The position numbers and the translations under genes were made by a program. A DNA stretch of 64,000 nt from Microbacterium limosum (GTDB taxonomy: Bacteria; Actinomycetota; Actinomycetes; Actinomycetales; Microbacteriaceae): positions 1,922,001 to 1,986,000 of the forward strand of contig NZ_CP137080.1 of assembly GCF_036324365.1 (NCBI RefSeq), given 5' to 3'. Shown piece by piece: positions 44,565 to 54,370 of the stretch (positions are counted from its first letter, which is position 1; each line of letters starts with the position of its first letter). The notes under the pieces were generated by a model, which ran no database searches, was not told the DNA's origin, and worked only from the letters and a program-made list of their open reading frames with translations.

Positions 44565-45748
44565 CGGCGGGTCTTCCTGTTGCGGGGCACGGTGCTCCAG
44601 ATGAGGTCGGCCGAGACGGGCGAGGTGTCGACCCCGACGCGTCTGCGGGCGATGGAGACCGCGAAGACATTGACGAACGCCGCCAGCGGAACCGCGAAGA
44701 GGGCTCCCGGGATGCCGGCGATCATCGCCCCTCCCGCGACGACGAGGACGACCGCGAGGGGGTGCACCTTCACGGCGGAGCCCATCAGGATCGGCTGCAG
44801 CACGTGGCTCTCGATCTGCTGCACGCCGAGGACCACGACGAGCATCCAGAAGGCGATCCACGGCCCGTTGTAGACCAGGGCCAGGAACACCGCGAGCGCG
44901 CCCGTCACGATCGCGCCGATGAACGGCACGAACGCGCCGAGGAAGACCAGCACCGCGATGGGGATCGCCAAGGGCACGCCGAGCAGCAGCGCGCCGAGCC
45001 CGATGCCGACGGCGTCGATCGTGGCGACGAGCAGCTGGGTGCGCGCATAGGTCACCACCGTGGCCCAGCCGGCGTGCGCGGCTTCGTCCACGGCGGGGCG
45101 AGCGGCCCGCGGGAACAGCCGCAGCGTCCAGCGCCAGATCCCGCCGCCGTCGGCGAGGGTCGTGATGAGGATGAACAGGGCCAGCAGCGCACCCGTCGCG
45201 ACGTGACCGAGCGTCGTGCCGAACGCAAGCGCGCCCGAGAGGAGCAGCTCCGCCTGCTCCTGGATGAGCTGCCAGCCCTCCACGAGCCATCCGTCGATCT
45301 GCGTGGCCGTGAGGTGCAGCGGCCCGTCGATCAGGAACTCCCGCAGCTGCACGACGGCGTCCGCCGTGCGCTCCTGGACGCTCGCCCACTGGCGCGAGAC
45401 CTGCCAGATCACGAGCCAGAACAGCCCCGTCACGACGGTGATGGTGCCGAGCAGCGACAACACGATCGCGAGCCACCGGGGAAAGCGGTGCCGCAGCATC
45501 CACGTGAAGGCCGGCCACAGCAGCGCCGTGATGAGGATCGCCACGAGCAGCGGGATGACGAGGAGCTTCAGCTGGATGACGAGCCAGACCGCCACCGCCG
45601 CAGCGCCCGCGATGACGAGGAACCGCCAGGCGTAGGCCGTCGCGATCCGCAGTCCGCGCGGCACGGAGCCGGTCGTCTCGGTGGACACCGTCCGCTCGCG
45701 CAGCACGTCGGCCAGACGTCTGCGGGGAGGATCGGGGCTCTCGCTCAC
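44561..45748 (-). CDS. AI-2E family transporter
   Basis: 395 residues with about eight membrane helices and a soluble segment in the middle (about 110-190). The conserved FLGAFVPFIGAIVTGALA and QQIESHVLQPILMG blocks mark the family (PF01594). Members include TqsA, proposed to export autoinducer 2, and Na+/H+ antiporters; the name does not fix the substrate. The GTG at 45748 is six bases after TAGACT (45755-45760, minus strand), so it is leaderless. ilvA is translationally coupled behind it. Confidence 0.85.
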   Translation of the reverse strand: MSESPDPPRRRLADVLRERTVSTETTGSVPRGLRIATAYAWRFLVIAGAAAVAVWLVIQLKLLVIPLLVAILITALLWPAFTWMLRHRFPRWLAIVLSLLGTITVVTGLFWLVIWQVSRQWASVQERTADAVVQLREFLIDGPLHLTATQIDGWLVEGWQLIQEQAELLLSGALAFGTTLGHVATGALLALFILITTLADGGGIWRWTLRLFPRAARPAVDEAAHAGWATVVTYARTQLLVATIDAVGIGLGALLLGVPLAIPIAVLVFLGAFVPFIGAIVTGALAVFLALVYNGPWIAFWMLVVVLGVQQIESHVLQPILMGSAVKVHPLAVVLVVAGGAMIAGIPGALFAVPLAAFVNVFAVSIARRRVGVDTSPVSADLIWSTVPRNRKTRR

Positions 45749-45754
45749 CCGGCA

Positions 45755-45820
45755 AGTCTAGAAGCAGCGCCGAGCCGGGTGCCGCACCGCGCCCGGGGCG
45801 CGCGGCGCCGCCGCTAGGCT
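45755..45820. promoter_or_regulatory. Divergent leaderless promoters
   Basis: TAGACT on the minus strand (45755-45760) serves the AI-2E gene. TAGGCT on the plus strand (45815-45820) ends seven bases before the ATG of a 29-codon frame at 45828. Confidence 0.5.
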
Positions 45821-45827
45821 GGCGCGG

Positions 45828-45917
45828 ATGAGCCCGACCCTCCCCCGCACGCTCAGCCCGGCCGCGCCCGCTCGCCCCGGGCGAAGGGCCGCGCGCGGCA
45901 GGACGATGCCGGCATGA
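45828..45917 (+). CDS. Possible 29-codon leader ORF
   Basis: An ATG placed exactly where a leaderless start would be (seven bases after TAGGCT) opens a 29-codon frame rich in Pro, Arg and Ala (MSPTLPRTLSP), ending in TGA ten bases before the next ATG. It is out of frame with the downstream gene. It may be a translated leader feeding ribosomes to that gene, or chance. Confidence 0.35.
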   Translation: MSPTLPRTLSPAAPARPGRRAARGRTMPA

Positions 45918-45927
45918 CGGTGCCGGC

Positions 45928-46824
45928 ATGAGACGGGGCGCCGCCGCCGCGATCGTCGCGAGCGGGGTCGTCCTGGTCGCCTCCGTCGCGGTCGTCGCGT
46001 GGGTCGTCCTCGGCCGAGGACCCTCCGCCGACGACGCCGCCGACCGCTACGTCGCCGCGCTCGGCGCGGGGGATCTCGACGCGCTGCGCGACCTCGAGGC
46101 CGTCGACGCCGGCACCGCCGCGCTCGCGTTCGAGGCCGCGACCTCTCGCGTGGAGGACGCCGAGATCACCGGCATCCGTACGGAGGGCGATCACGCGGTC
46201 GTGGAGGCCACCGGCCGGATCGCAGACACCGAGCGGCCCCTCGACTTCTCCCTCCGTCGAGAGGAGGGAGAGTGGGTGGTCGAGGACAACCTCGGCCGGC
46301 TCGAGGTGACGACGACCCTCGGCGACACCCTGCGGGTCGGGGACGCCGACGTGCCGGCCGGCTCCGTCGGCCTGCTCCCGGCCGGGTACACCGTCTCGCC
46401 CGCTCCGGGTGAGGTGCTGGAGGGCTCGCAGGACGTGTCCATCGGCAGCGGGCAGACCGTGGCCGTCGAGATCGCCGCCCGCCTGCGGGACGACGCGGCC
46501 GCTCGGGCGCAGCCGCTCCTCGACGCGTACACGGCCTCGTGCACGACGACCGCCGACGCCGTTCCCGCGGCCTGCGGGCTGCGCATCCCGTGGGCGGCAG
46601 ACCTCGCCACCGCCGACCGGTTCGTCTACCGGGTCGAGCGGATGCCGCAGCTGACGTTCGAGGGTGCGGGGCTCTTCGCCGCCGTCGGCGGCGGCTACGT
46701 CGTGACGGTCTCCGGCACCACGCGCGAGGGCGCGGCGGCCACGGTCACCTTCCGCGACGACGACTGGACGCTGCGGGGCTCCTACGACCTCGGCGGCGGC
46801 GAACTGGCGCTGCGACCGTTCTGA
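45928..46824 (+). CDS. Membrane-anchored extracytoplasmic protein, unknown function
   Basis: 298 residues. A signal anchor (RRGAAAAIVASGVVLVASVA, residues 2-21) has no lipobox. The exterior part begins with an NTF2/DUF4878-like segment (ADDAADRYVAALGAGDLDAL and DFSLRREEGEWVVEDNLG) and continues with about 170 residues of beta-rich sequence containing two cysteines (ASCTTTADAVPAACG) that could form a disulfide. No good ribosome site precedes the ATG at 45928, which supports reinitiation from the small frame upstream. It ends one base from the convergent lemA gene. Confidence 0.65.
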   Translation: MRRGAAAAIVASGVVLVASVAVVAWVVLGRGPSADDAADRYVAALGAGDLDALRDLEAVDAGTAALAFEAATSRVEDAEITGIRTEGDHAVVEATGRIADTERPLDFSLRREEGEWVVEDNLGRLEVTTTLGDTLRVGDADVPAGSVGLLPAGYTVSPAPGEVLEGSQDVSIGSGQTVAVEIAARLRDDAAARAQPLLDAYTASCTTTADAVPAACGLRIPWAADLATADRFVYRVERMPQLTFEGAGLFAAVGGGYVVTVSGTTREGAAATVTFRDDDWTLRGSYDLGGGELALRPF

Positions 46825-46825
46825 C

Positions 46826-47395
46826 TCAGAACTGGATGCGGGGGGGCTCCGAGATCGCGGCGCCGTTCTCGACCTCGAAGAACTCGCGCTCGCGGAAGCC
46901 GAGCCGCCTCGCGAAAAGGGCGCTGGGGAAGACCTTGATCTTCGTGTTGAGCTCGCGGACCCCGCCGTTGTAGAACCGCCGGGACGCCTGGACCTTGTCC
47001 TCGGTGTCGACCACGGCGTGCTGCAGCTGGAGGTAGTTCTGGCTCGCCTGCAGCTGCGGGTACGCCTCCGCGACGGCGAACAGCGACTTCAGCGCGCGCT
47101 GCATATGGCCTTCCGCGATGCCCGACTGCGCGGGGCCCTCGGCCGCGAGCGTCTCGGCGCGCGCCTGCGTGACGCTCTCGAACACGCCGCGTTCGTGCGC
47201 CGCGTAGCCCTTCACCGTCTCGATGAGGCTCGGCAGCAGATCGGCGCGCCTCTTCAGCTGCACCGTGATGTCACTCCATGCCTCGTCGACGCGCGCGCTC
47301 AGCGCCACGAGCGAGTTGTAGGTGGCCCAGAGATAGATGCCGATGATGACGACGAGCGCCACGACGATCAGAATCGGGACGAGCCATTCCCACAT
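46826..47395 (-). CDS. lemA: LemA-family protein
   Basis: 189 residues: an N-terminal membrane helix (about 5-27) and a long helical bundle with the conserved YNSLVALSARVDEAWSDI and RRADLLPSLIETVKGY blocks and FPSALFARRLGF near the end. LemA proteins are membrane-associated; their role is not settled. GCAGGAG lies six bases before the ATG at 47395, and TACGAT (47431-47436, minus strand) is a likely -10 box. Confidence 0.9.
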   Translation of the reverse strand: MWEWLVPILIVVALVVIIGIYLWATYNSLVALSARVDEAWSDITVQLKRRADLLPSLIETVKGYAAHERGVFESVTQARAETLAAEGPAQSGIAEGHMQRALKSLFAVAEAYPQLQASQNYLQLQHAVVDTEDKVQASRRFYNGGVRELNTKIKVFPSALFARRLGFREREFFEVENGAAISEPPRIQF

Positions 47396-47511
47396 GAGTG
47401 TCTCCTGCGCGTGCGGACGTAAACCCCTCCATCGTAGTCGCGCGGGTCCCGCGCGACCTGGGACGCCGGTGGGTATCCCCGCGTGCGCTCCGCGTCGCCG
47501 GCCCGGTGGGC

Positions 47512-47517
47512 TACAGT
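47512..47517 (+). promoter_or_regulatory. -10 box of the riboswitch-terC transcript
   Basis: TACAGT places the transcript start near 47524, just before the riboswitch P1 strand. Confidence 0.55.
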
Positions 47518-47525
47518 GGAGGGCG

Positions 47526-47617
47526 CAAGGGGAGTATTCCCGATCGCGGCGGACCCGTCACTACGGACTCGATGTCGAGTCCCGGCCCGCCGGCCCCCCG
47601 GGGTGGAAGAGACCTTG
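47526..47617 (+). promoter_or_regulatory. yybP-ykoY manganese riboswitch
   Basis: CAAGG (47526-47530) pairs with CCTTG (47613-47617) as the base of the element. The two conserved internal-loop blocks of the family are present: GGGGAGTA at the 5' side and GGTGGAAGAGACC at the 3' side, separated by two G/C hairpin arms. The class binds Mn2+ and turns on efflux genes. A small hairpin (TGACG with CGTCA) and a T-rich stretch lie between it and the start codon of the TerC-type gene. Confidence 0.85.
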
Positions 47618-47648
47618 ACGAGAACCGTCATCGTCTTTTGGAGTACCC

Positions 47649-48722
47649 GTGAACGTCACGCCCCTTGTCTGGATCATCACGATCGCCGTCACGATCGCCT
47701 TCTTCGTCTACGAGTTCTTCGCGCACGTGCGAAAGCCCCACGAGCCCACGATCGGCGAGTCCGCCCGATGGTCGGCCTTCTACATCGCCCTCGCTCTTCT
47801 GTTCGGCGTGGGCATCGGCGTCGTCTCGGGCTGGGACTTCGGCGGCGAGTACTTCGCGGGCTATCTCACCGAGAAGGCGCTCTCGATCGACAACCTGTTC
47901 GTCTTCCTCCTGGTCATGGCCGGCTTCGCCGTCCCCAAGGCCTACCAGCAGAAGGTGCTGATGATCGGGATCGTGATCGCGCTCATCCTGCGCGGCGCGT
48001 TCATCGCGGTCGGCGCGACGCTCATCGAGAACTTCTCCTGGATCTTCTACCTCTTCGGCGCGCTCCTGCTCTTCCTGGCCTGGAGGCAGGCGTTCTCCGA
48101 CCACGAGGACAACCCCGTCGACGGCCGGTTCATGCGCTTCGTCAGGCGCCACCTGCGCGTCACCGACGAGTACCGCGGCGACCGCCTGACGGTCCGCGAG
48201 GGCGGCGTGCTCTTCGTCACCCCGATGATGCTCACGATCATCGCGATCGGCTTCGTCGACCTCATCTTCGCCGTCGACTCCATCCCCGCCATCTACGGAC
48301 TGACGAACGAGGCGTACATCGTCTTCACCGCGAACGCCTTCGCGCTGATGGGGCTGCGTCAGCTGTTCTTCCTCATCGGCGGACTGCTCGAGCGCCTCGT
48401 GTACCTCGCGCAGGGTCTCGCCGTCATCCTCGCCTTCATCGGCGTAAAGCTCGTCTTCCACGCGCTCCACGTCAACGAGCTGCCGTTCGTCAACGGCGGG
48501 CGGGCCGTGGAGTGGGCGCCGGAGATCCCGATCTGGTTCTCGCTCCTGTTCATCGGTGCGACGATCGCGGTGGCCACGGCCGCCAGCCTCATCAAGACCC
48601 GTCGCGACGCGCGCGGGCTCGATGCCCGGGTCGAGGAGGTGCGCGGCGAGGGCGTCGAGGGAGAGATCCGCTACGACGACGAGGCCGCGCGAGCGACCGA
48701 TCGCGGTCGCTCGACCGACTGA
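47649..48722 (+). CDS. TerC/Alx-family membrane protein (probable Mn exporter)
   Basis: 357 residues with about nine membrane helices. EYFAGYLTEKALSIDNLFVF (near 75-95) and MLTIIAIGFVDLIFAVDSIPAI (near 200, seen in part) carry the acidic residues of the family. E. coli Alx and related TerC proteins export Mn2+; some load Mn into secreted enzymes. The GTG at 47649 follows TTTTGGAG. The riboswitch directly upstream strongly supports Mn control. A 20-base hairpin follows the stop. Confidence 0.9.
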   Translation: MNVTPLVWIITIAVTIAFFVYEFFAHVRKPHEPTIGESARWSAFYIALALLFGVGIGVVSGWDFGGEYFAGYLTEKALSIDNLFVFLLVMAGFAVPKAYQQKVLMIGIVIALILRGAFIAVGATLIENFSWIFYLFGALLLFLAWRQAFSDHEDNPVDGRFMRFVRRHLRVTDEYRGDRLTVREGGVLFVTPMMLTIIAIGFVDLIFAVDSIPAIYGLTNEAYIVFTANAFALMGLRQLFFLIGGLLERLVYLAQGLAVILAFIGVKLVFHALHVNELPFVNGGRAVEWAPEIPIWFSLLFIGATIAVATAASLIKTRRDARGLDARVEEVRGEGVEGEIRYDDEAARATDRGRSTD

Positions 48723-48741
48723 GCACCGCGCCGCTCCCCCA

Positions 48742-48790
48742 CGCACGATGAACGCCCCTCGCCCGTTGGACGAGGGGCGTTCATCGTGCG
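48742..48790. terminator. Bidirectional hairpin terminator
   Basis: A perfect 20-base stem (48742-48761 with 48771-48790) and 9-base loop between the TerC-type gene and the tRNA. Confidence 0.88.
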
Positions 48791-48844
48791 GGCCCGAAGT
48801 GGCGGCGGGCGGCCGGCTCACGGGCGGGGACGCCGGTTCCTGCG

Positions 48845-48917
48845 TACCCCCGGTGGGACTCGAACCCACACTGAAGCGATTTTAAGTCGCCTGCCTCTGC
48901 CATTGGGCTACGGGGGC
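48845..48917 (-). tRNA. tRNA with UAA anticodon and short variable arm
   Basis: 73 bases fold as a cloverleaf. The acceptor stem pairs GCCCCCG with CGGGGGT (G1-U72 is a wobble) and the discriminator is A73; the CCA is not encoded. The D-arm begins GCCC, the anticodon stem is GGCGA/TCGCT with loop CTTAAAA (anticodon UAA, leucine), the variable loop is only TCAGT, and the T-arm is GTGGG-TTCGAGT-CCCAC. Bacterial leucine tRNAs normally have a long variable arm, so this is a class I body with a leucine UUA anticodon. The decoding identity is therefore uncertain. TTA codons are expected to be very rare in this genome. Confidence 0.8.
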
Positions 48918-48961
48918 ATCGCCGCGGGGCGACGGCTCCAGTATCCCGGACGCCGAGCGTC

Positions 48962-50425
48962 TCAGCGGGATGCGGCCGCCTTCGCCGCGTCCACGGCCTC
49001 GGGCTTGTCGGCCTCCTTGCCCGCACCGCGCGGCTCGGCGGGCGGCGTGACGGGCGGCTGCGCGGGCCGCGGACGGGCCGCGAACTCCTCGAACACGTAC
49101 CGCGGGTTCTGCACCGTCTGCAGGTTGACGAGGTCGCGGCCGAGCAGCAGGTTGTTGCACCAGCCCCCGATCACGCGCAGCTTGCGCTCCCACGTCGGCA
49201 TCGCGAGCCCGTGGTAGCCGCGGTGGGCGAGCCACGCGAGGGGGCCGGTGAAGCCGATCTTGCCCTTCTGGAACGCACCCCGGCCGAGCCCCAGGCCGGC
49301 CACCGCGCCGAGATTCTTGTGCACGTAGTCGCGCGGGGCCTCCCCGCGGAGCACGGCGGTGATGTTCTTGGCCAGCAGCTTTCCCTGACGCACGGCGTGC
49401 TGCGCGTTGGGGACGCAGAAGCCACCCACGCCGCCGCCGGTGAGGTCGGGCACGGCCGAGACGTCGCCCGCCGCCCATGCTCCCTCGACGATCTCCTCGT
49501 CGGTGCCCACGCGCAGGTCGGGACGGGTGACGATGCGTCCCCGCTCCTCGACCGGGAGGTCGCTGCCGCGCACCACCTGCGGGTTGGCCATGACGCCCGC
49601 CGTCCAGATGATGAGGTCGGTGGGGATGACGTCGCCCGTGGAGAGCTCGACGTTGCCGTCGACGGCACCCTTGACCTGCGTGTCGAGGTGCACGAAGGCA
49701 CCGCGCTGGGCCAGCTCGGCGAGCACCTTCTCGCTCGTGGCGAGCGAGACCTCGGGCATGATGCGGCCCATGGCCTCGATGAGGTGGAAGTGCGTGTCGT
49801 CGAACGTCAGCTGGGGGTAGGCCCCGAGAAGCGCCGACGCGAGGGAGCGGAGCTCGGCGAAGACCTCGATGCCGGCGAATCCGCCGCCGACCACCACGAC
49901 CGTCAGGAGACGGTCGCGCTCGGGGCCGGGGGGCAGCAACGCGGCCTTGTCGAAGTTCGACATCAGGCGGTCGCGGATCGCCACGGCCTCCTCGATCGAC
50001 TTGAGGCCGATCGCGTTGTCGGCGATGCCGGGGATCGGGAAAGTACGCGAGACGGCACCGGCCGTCACGACGATCTGGTCGTACTCCTGCTGCCACGGCT
50101 CGCCCACGGGCGGCGTGATCGTGGCGAGCTTGTGGGCGTGGTCGATGCCCGTGACCTTCGCGGTGATGACCGTCGAGCGCTTCAGGTGGCGACGGAGGGC
50201 GACGACGGAGTGCCGAGCCTCGATCGAGCCGGCCGCGACCTCGGGGAGGAAGGGCTGGTAGGTCATGTAGGGCAACGGGTCGACGACCGTGATCTCGGCC
50301 TCGCCCTTGCGGAGCGTCTTCTCGAGCTTCCACGCCGTGTAGAAGCCGGCGTAGCCGCCTCCGACCACGAGGATCTTGGGGACGGCGGGCGCGCTGGTGG
50401 CAGTGCTGTTGACAGAGCTGGTCAC
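48962..50425 (-). CDS. ndh: Type II NADH dehydrogenase
   Basis: 487 residues. It passes electrons from NADH to menaquinone without pumping protons. FAD binding: VVGGGYAGF (near 20-28); NADH binding: VVVGGGFAGIE (near 172-182); the second FAD block WAAGDVSAVPD lies near 315. The C-terminal region carries amphipathic helices for membrane attachment, then a disordered Ala/Pro/Lys-rich tail of about 45 residues. GAGGAG lies 13 bases before the GTG at 50425, a long spacing. The mycosin-like gene is 25 bases upstream on the same strand. Confidence 0.92.
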   Translation of the reverse strand: MTSSVNSTATSAPAVPKILVVGGGYAGFYTAWKLEKTLRKGEAEITVVDPLPYMTYQPFLPEVAAGSIEARHSVVALRRHLKRSTVITAKVTGIDHAHKLATITPPVGEPWQQEYDQIVVTAGAVSRTFPIPGIADNAIGLKSIEEAVAIRDRLMSNFDKAALLPPGPERDRLLTVVVVGGGFAGIEVFAELRSLASALLGAYPQLTFDDTHFHLIEAMGRIMPEVSLATSEKVLAELAQRGAFVHLDTQVKGAVDGNVELSTGDVIPTDLIIWTAGVMANPQVVRGSDLPVEERGRIVTRPDLRVGTDEEIVEGAWAAGDVSAVPDLTGGGVGGFCVPNAQHAVRQGKLLAKNITAVLRGEAPRDYVHKNLGAVAGLGLGRGAFQKGKIGFTGPLAWLAHRGYHGLAMPTWERKLRVIGGWCNNLLLGRDLVNLQTVQNPRYVFEEFAARPRPAQPPVTPPAEPRGAGKEADKPEAVDAAKAAASR

Positions 50426-50450
50426 GATGGGGGGGTAACTCCTCAGAGGA

Positions 50451-51773
50451 TCACGGAGTCGAGCGCGGCTGTGTGCGCGCCGATCGGATGCGTCGGACAG
50501 CTGCGGTGACGCCGAGCGCGACCAGGATACCAGCCACGGTCCCCGCCACGAGCGGAAGCGTGCCGTACCGAAGGCTATCCGCCGACGGCAGCAGCGCCGA
50601 GGCTCGCTCGCTGGGCGGATCGGCGGGGGGCAGCGGCGGGATCTCGGCGGCGGATTCGTCCGTCTGTTCGGGCTGCGGGTCGACGTCGGCGCGCCGGTAC
50701 AGGCGGATCCATTCGGCGAGGTCGCCCATGGGGTTCGCGCTCACCGGCGCCACCTCGGCCTCCACCGCGGCCTGGGCGTTGACGATCCCGTATCCGTAGA
50801 GCGGATCGGGCCGCGCCGAGGCCGCCGGCGCCGGCGTCGCGGTCTGGACGAGGCGATTGACGACGCCCGCGAGGTCGAGCCGGGGATGCGCGGCGCGCAC
50901 GAGGGCGGCGACCCCGGCGACGATGGGGGCGGCCCCGCTGGTACCGCTCCAGCGCACGATGCGGCCGTCCGCGGACACGCCCAGCAGCTCCTCGCTGGGC
51001 GCCGAGACGCCGATCGTGATGCCCTGGGTGGATGCCTCGACGCTCGCGGCACCGGACGGGTCGACACCGCCGACCGTGAGCACGCCGGGGATCGTGGCCG
51101 GCGCCCCCACGAGCGTGGTGCCGCTGCCCCGGTTGCCCGCCGCGACGACGATCACGACGTCGTTGTCGAAGGCGTACTGGAAGGCCTCGTCCCACAGGGG
51201 GTCCCAGTCGAGGGTGTTCGTCGTGAACGAGAGGTTGATGACCGTGGCGCCCTGGTCGACCGCCCACGTGATCGCGGTCGCGACCTGCTCCACGAAGGGC
51301 ACCCGGCCGGCCTGCCCGAACCCGAGCGAGATCGAGAGCAGGGACGCCTCGGGGGCCACTCCGATCATCCCGGTGCCGTCGCCCGTGCCGCGACCCGCCG
51401 CGAGCGAGGCCACCCACGAGCCGTGGTTGGCATCGACGGCCCCGACCGGGGTGCGGCCGTCGGAACTGCCGGAGCCGGAGACATCCGTTCCGCCCACGAC
51501 GGCGCCGGCGAACTCGGGCGGTCCTGCGCCGATCCCGGTGTCGATGATCGCGATCGTCTGACCCGCGCCCCGCGTCGTCTGCCACGCCGCACGGATGCCG
51601 AGGGAGTCGAGCCAGTACTCGGCCTGGCGGATGGGGTCCGCGGGATCGTCGGGGAAGGCCGGCGCCGCGGTCGTCGGGACGAGGGCGGCGGCGGTCGCGG
51701 CGGCGGGGGCCGCCGGTGCGAGGGCGAGCGCCAGGGCCACCAAGGCGGCGAACGACGCGCGCGCGACCCTCAT
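50451..51773 (-). CDS. Mycosin-like S8 serine protease, membrane-anchored
   Basis: 440 residues. A signal peptide (about 1-28) precedes the subtilisin-like domain with D in AIIDTGIG (near 75), H in NHGSWVAS (near 118), N in AAGNRGS (near 208) and S in SGTSGAAPIVAG (near 282). A Pro/Glu-rich linker and one membrane helix (about 400-425) end the protein, the same layout as type VII secretion mycosins. No other type VII gene is visible here, so a general cell-surface role is as likely. The ATG overlaps the DUF501 gene stop by four bases. Confidence 0.87.
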   Translation of the reverse strand: MRVARASFAALVALALALAPAAPAAATAAALVPTTAAPAFPDDPADPIRQAEYWLDSLGIRAAWQTTRGAGQTIAIIDTGIGAGPPEFAGAVVGGTDVSGSGSSDGRTPVGAVDANHGSWVASLAAGRGTGDGTGMIGVAPEASLLSISLGFGQAGRVPFVEQVATAITWAVDQGATVINLSFTTNTLDWDPLWDEAFQYAFDNDVVIVVAAGNRGSGTTLVGAPATIPGVLTVGGVDPSGAASVEASTQGITIGVSAPSEELLGVSADGRIVRWSGTSGAAPIVAGVAALVRAAHPRLDLAGVVNRLVQTATPAPAASARPDPLYGYGIVNAQAAVEAEVAPVSANPMGDLAEWIRLYRRADVDPQPEQTDESAAEIPPLPPADPPSERASALLPSADSLRYGTLPLVAGTVAGILVALGVTAAVRRIRSARTQPRSTP

Positions 51774-52288
51774 CCGCGGGGTCCGGGCTCGGCGCACACG
51801 CAGAGCTCGGGGCTCCACCGCGAGCGGGCCAGGGCGAGGTCGCCGATCGGGTTGACCCCCGGTCCGGCCGCCAGGGCGTGGCCGGCGAGCGCGTGCAGGC
51901 ACTTCACCCGGGTGGGCATGCCCCCGGCCGAGATCCCGGCGACCTCGGGCACGTCGCCGTAGGGCGCGCGGTCGTCGAGGTACGCGCGGTGGGCGGCGGC
52001 GTACGCCGCCCGCATGTCGTCGTCGGCATCGAGATCGTCCTGCAGCTGGGCCATGACGTGCGTGGCCTCGAGCTCGCTCATCGCCGCCGTCGCACCGGGG
52101 TGCGTGAGGTAGTAGAACGTGGGGAACGGCGTGCCGTCGGGGAGCCGGGGCGCGGTCGCCACGACGGTGGGGTTGCCGCACGCGCACCGCGCCGCGATGC
52201 CGATCACTCCGCGAGCCGGCCTGCCCAGCTGCGCGCGCACGACGGCGAGTTCGGCCTCGGTCGGCGGATCGTAGGGCGGGGTGCTCAC
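51770..52288 (-). CDS. DUF501-family protein
   Basis: 172 residues, soluble. CACGNPTVVATAPRL (near 35-50) and PFPTFYYLTHP (near 54-64) identify DUF501. Cysteine clusters (CACG, CLHAL, CVCAE) suggest metal or redox chemistry, but no activity is known. It sits between ftsB and a protease, a conserved actinobacterial order. The GTG at 52288 is six bases after TAGCCT (52295-52300, minus strand), and GGAAGG in the same gap could also act as a ribosome site. Confidence 0.87.
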   Translation of the reverse strand: MSTPPYDPPTEAELAVVRAQLGRPARGVIGIAARCACGNPTVVATAPRLPDGTPFPTFYYLTHPGATAAMSELEATHVMAQLQDDLDADDDMRAAYAAAHRAYLDDRAPYGDVPEVAGISAGGMPTRVKCLHALAGHALAAGPGVNPIGDLALARSRWSPELCVCAEPGPRG

Positions 52289-52334
52289 CCTTCCAGGCTA
52301 ACGCCGACGCGGCCCGCGCCGACGCCGGCGCCGC

Positions 52335-52952
52335 TCAGCCCGCGGGGGTGCCGCCCTCGCGGGGAGCCGAATGCGTCTGGCGCACCGTCGCCGACAGCCC
52401 CGCCTGCGTGACCGAGCCCAGCAGCTGCGTCATCCAGTCGGTACGGGTTTCGGTGACCTCCGCGCTGACCGGGGTCTCCTCTGCCGGCAGCAGCGAGGCA
52501 TCGAGATCGTTGAGGACGAGGTAGACGACCTCCCCCGGGCGCGTGTAGTACAGCCGCTCCCGCGCCTGCGTCGTGATGTAGGCGGGATCGCCCCACCGCT
52601 CCTGCTGCGCCTCGAGCTCGGCCACGTCGGCCTCGGCCGCCGTCACGGATGCCTCGAGCGCGGCGATGTTCTGGCGCTGCTGCACGAAGGTGCCCACGGT
52701 GGGCACGAGGACGAAGGCGGCGAGGACGACGAGCCCCATCATCACGACCATGAAGCCCGACAGCCGGATGCCGCCCAGCCAGCCGCGCACGTCGACCTGG
52801 CGCCGAGGCGCCCGGCCCTCGTCCCGGCGTGCGCCGCGGCGACGTGCCGCCCGGGGCGCACCGGCGGGGCCGGCGGCATCCGGTGTGCGCGGCGCTGCTC
52901 CCGGGACGGGTCCCCCGAAAAGCCCGGAGGGGGGAGCCGGCCGTTTCGCCAT
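52335..52952 (-). CDS. ftsB: FtsB/DivIC-type septum formation protein
   Basis: 205 residues. A basic Pro/Ala/Arg-rich cytoplasmic tail (about 75 residues) precedes one membrane helix (about 78-100), a coiled coil (about 100-130, NIAALEASVTAAEADVAELE) and the conserved RWGDPAYITTQARERLYYTRPGE region (seen near 132-154). It links early and late division proteins with FtsL and FtsQ at the septum. GGAGGGGGGAG precedes the ATG. It is 32 bases downstream of eno, the usual order. Confidence 0.9.
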   Translation of the reverse strand: MAKRPAPPSGLFGGPVPGAAPRTPDAAGPAGAPRAARRRGARRDEGRAPRRQVDVRGWLGGIRLSGFMVVMMGLVVLAAFVLVPTVGTFVQQRQNIAALEASVTAAEADVAELEAQQERWGDPAYITTQARERLYYTRPGEVVYLVLNDLDASLLPAEETPVSAEVTETRTDWMTQLLGSVTQAGLSATVRQTHSAPREGGTPAG

Positions 52953-52984
52953 GACTCCCCCCTCCGGTTCCGTGTGTGCGGTGC

Positions 52985-54370
<1,386 letters not shown>

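Noticed and set aside
50451..51773. Evidence for a type VII secretion locus
   Set aside because: Only the mycosin-like protease is present; no EccB, EccC or Esx-like gene is in the window.
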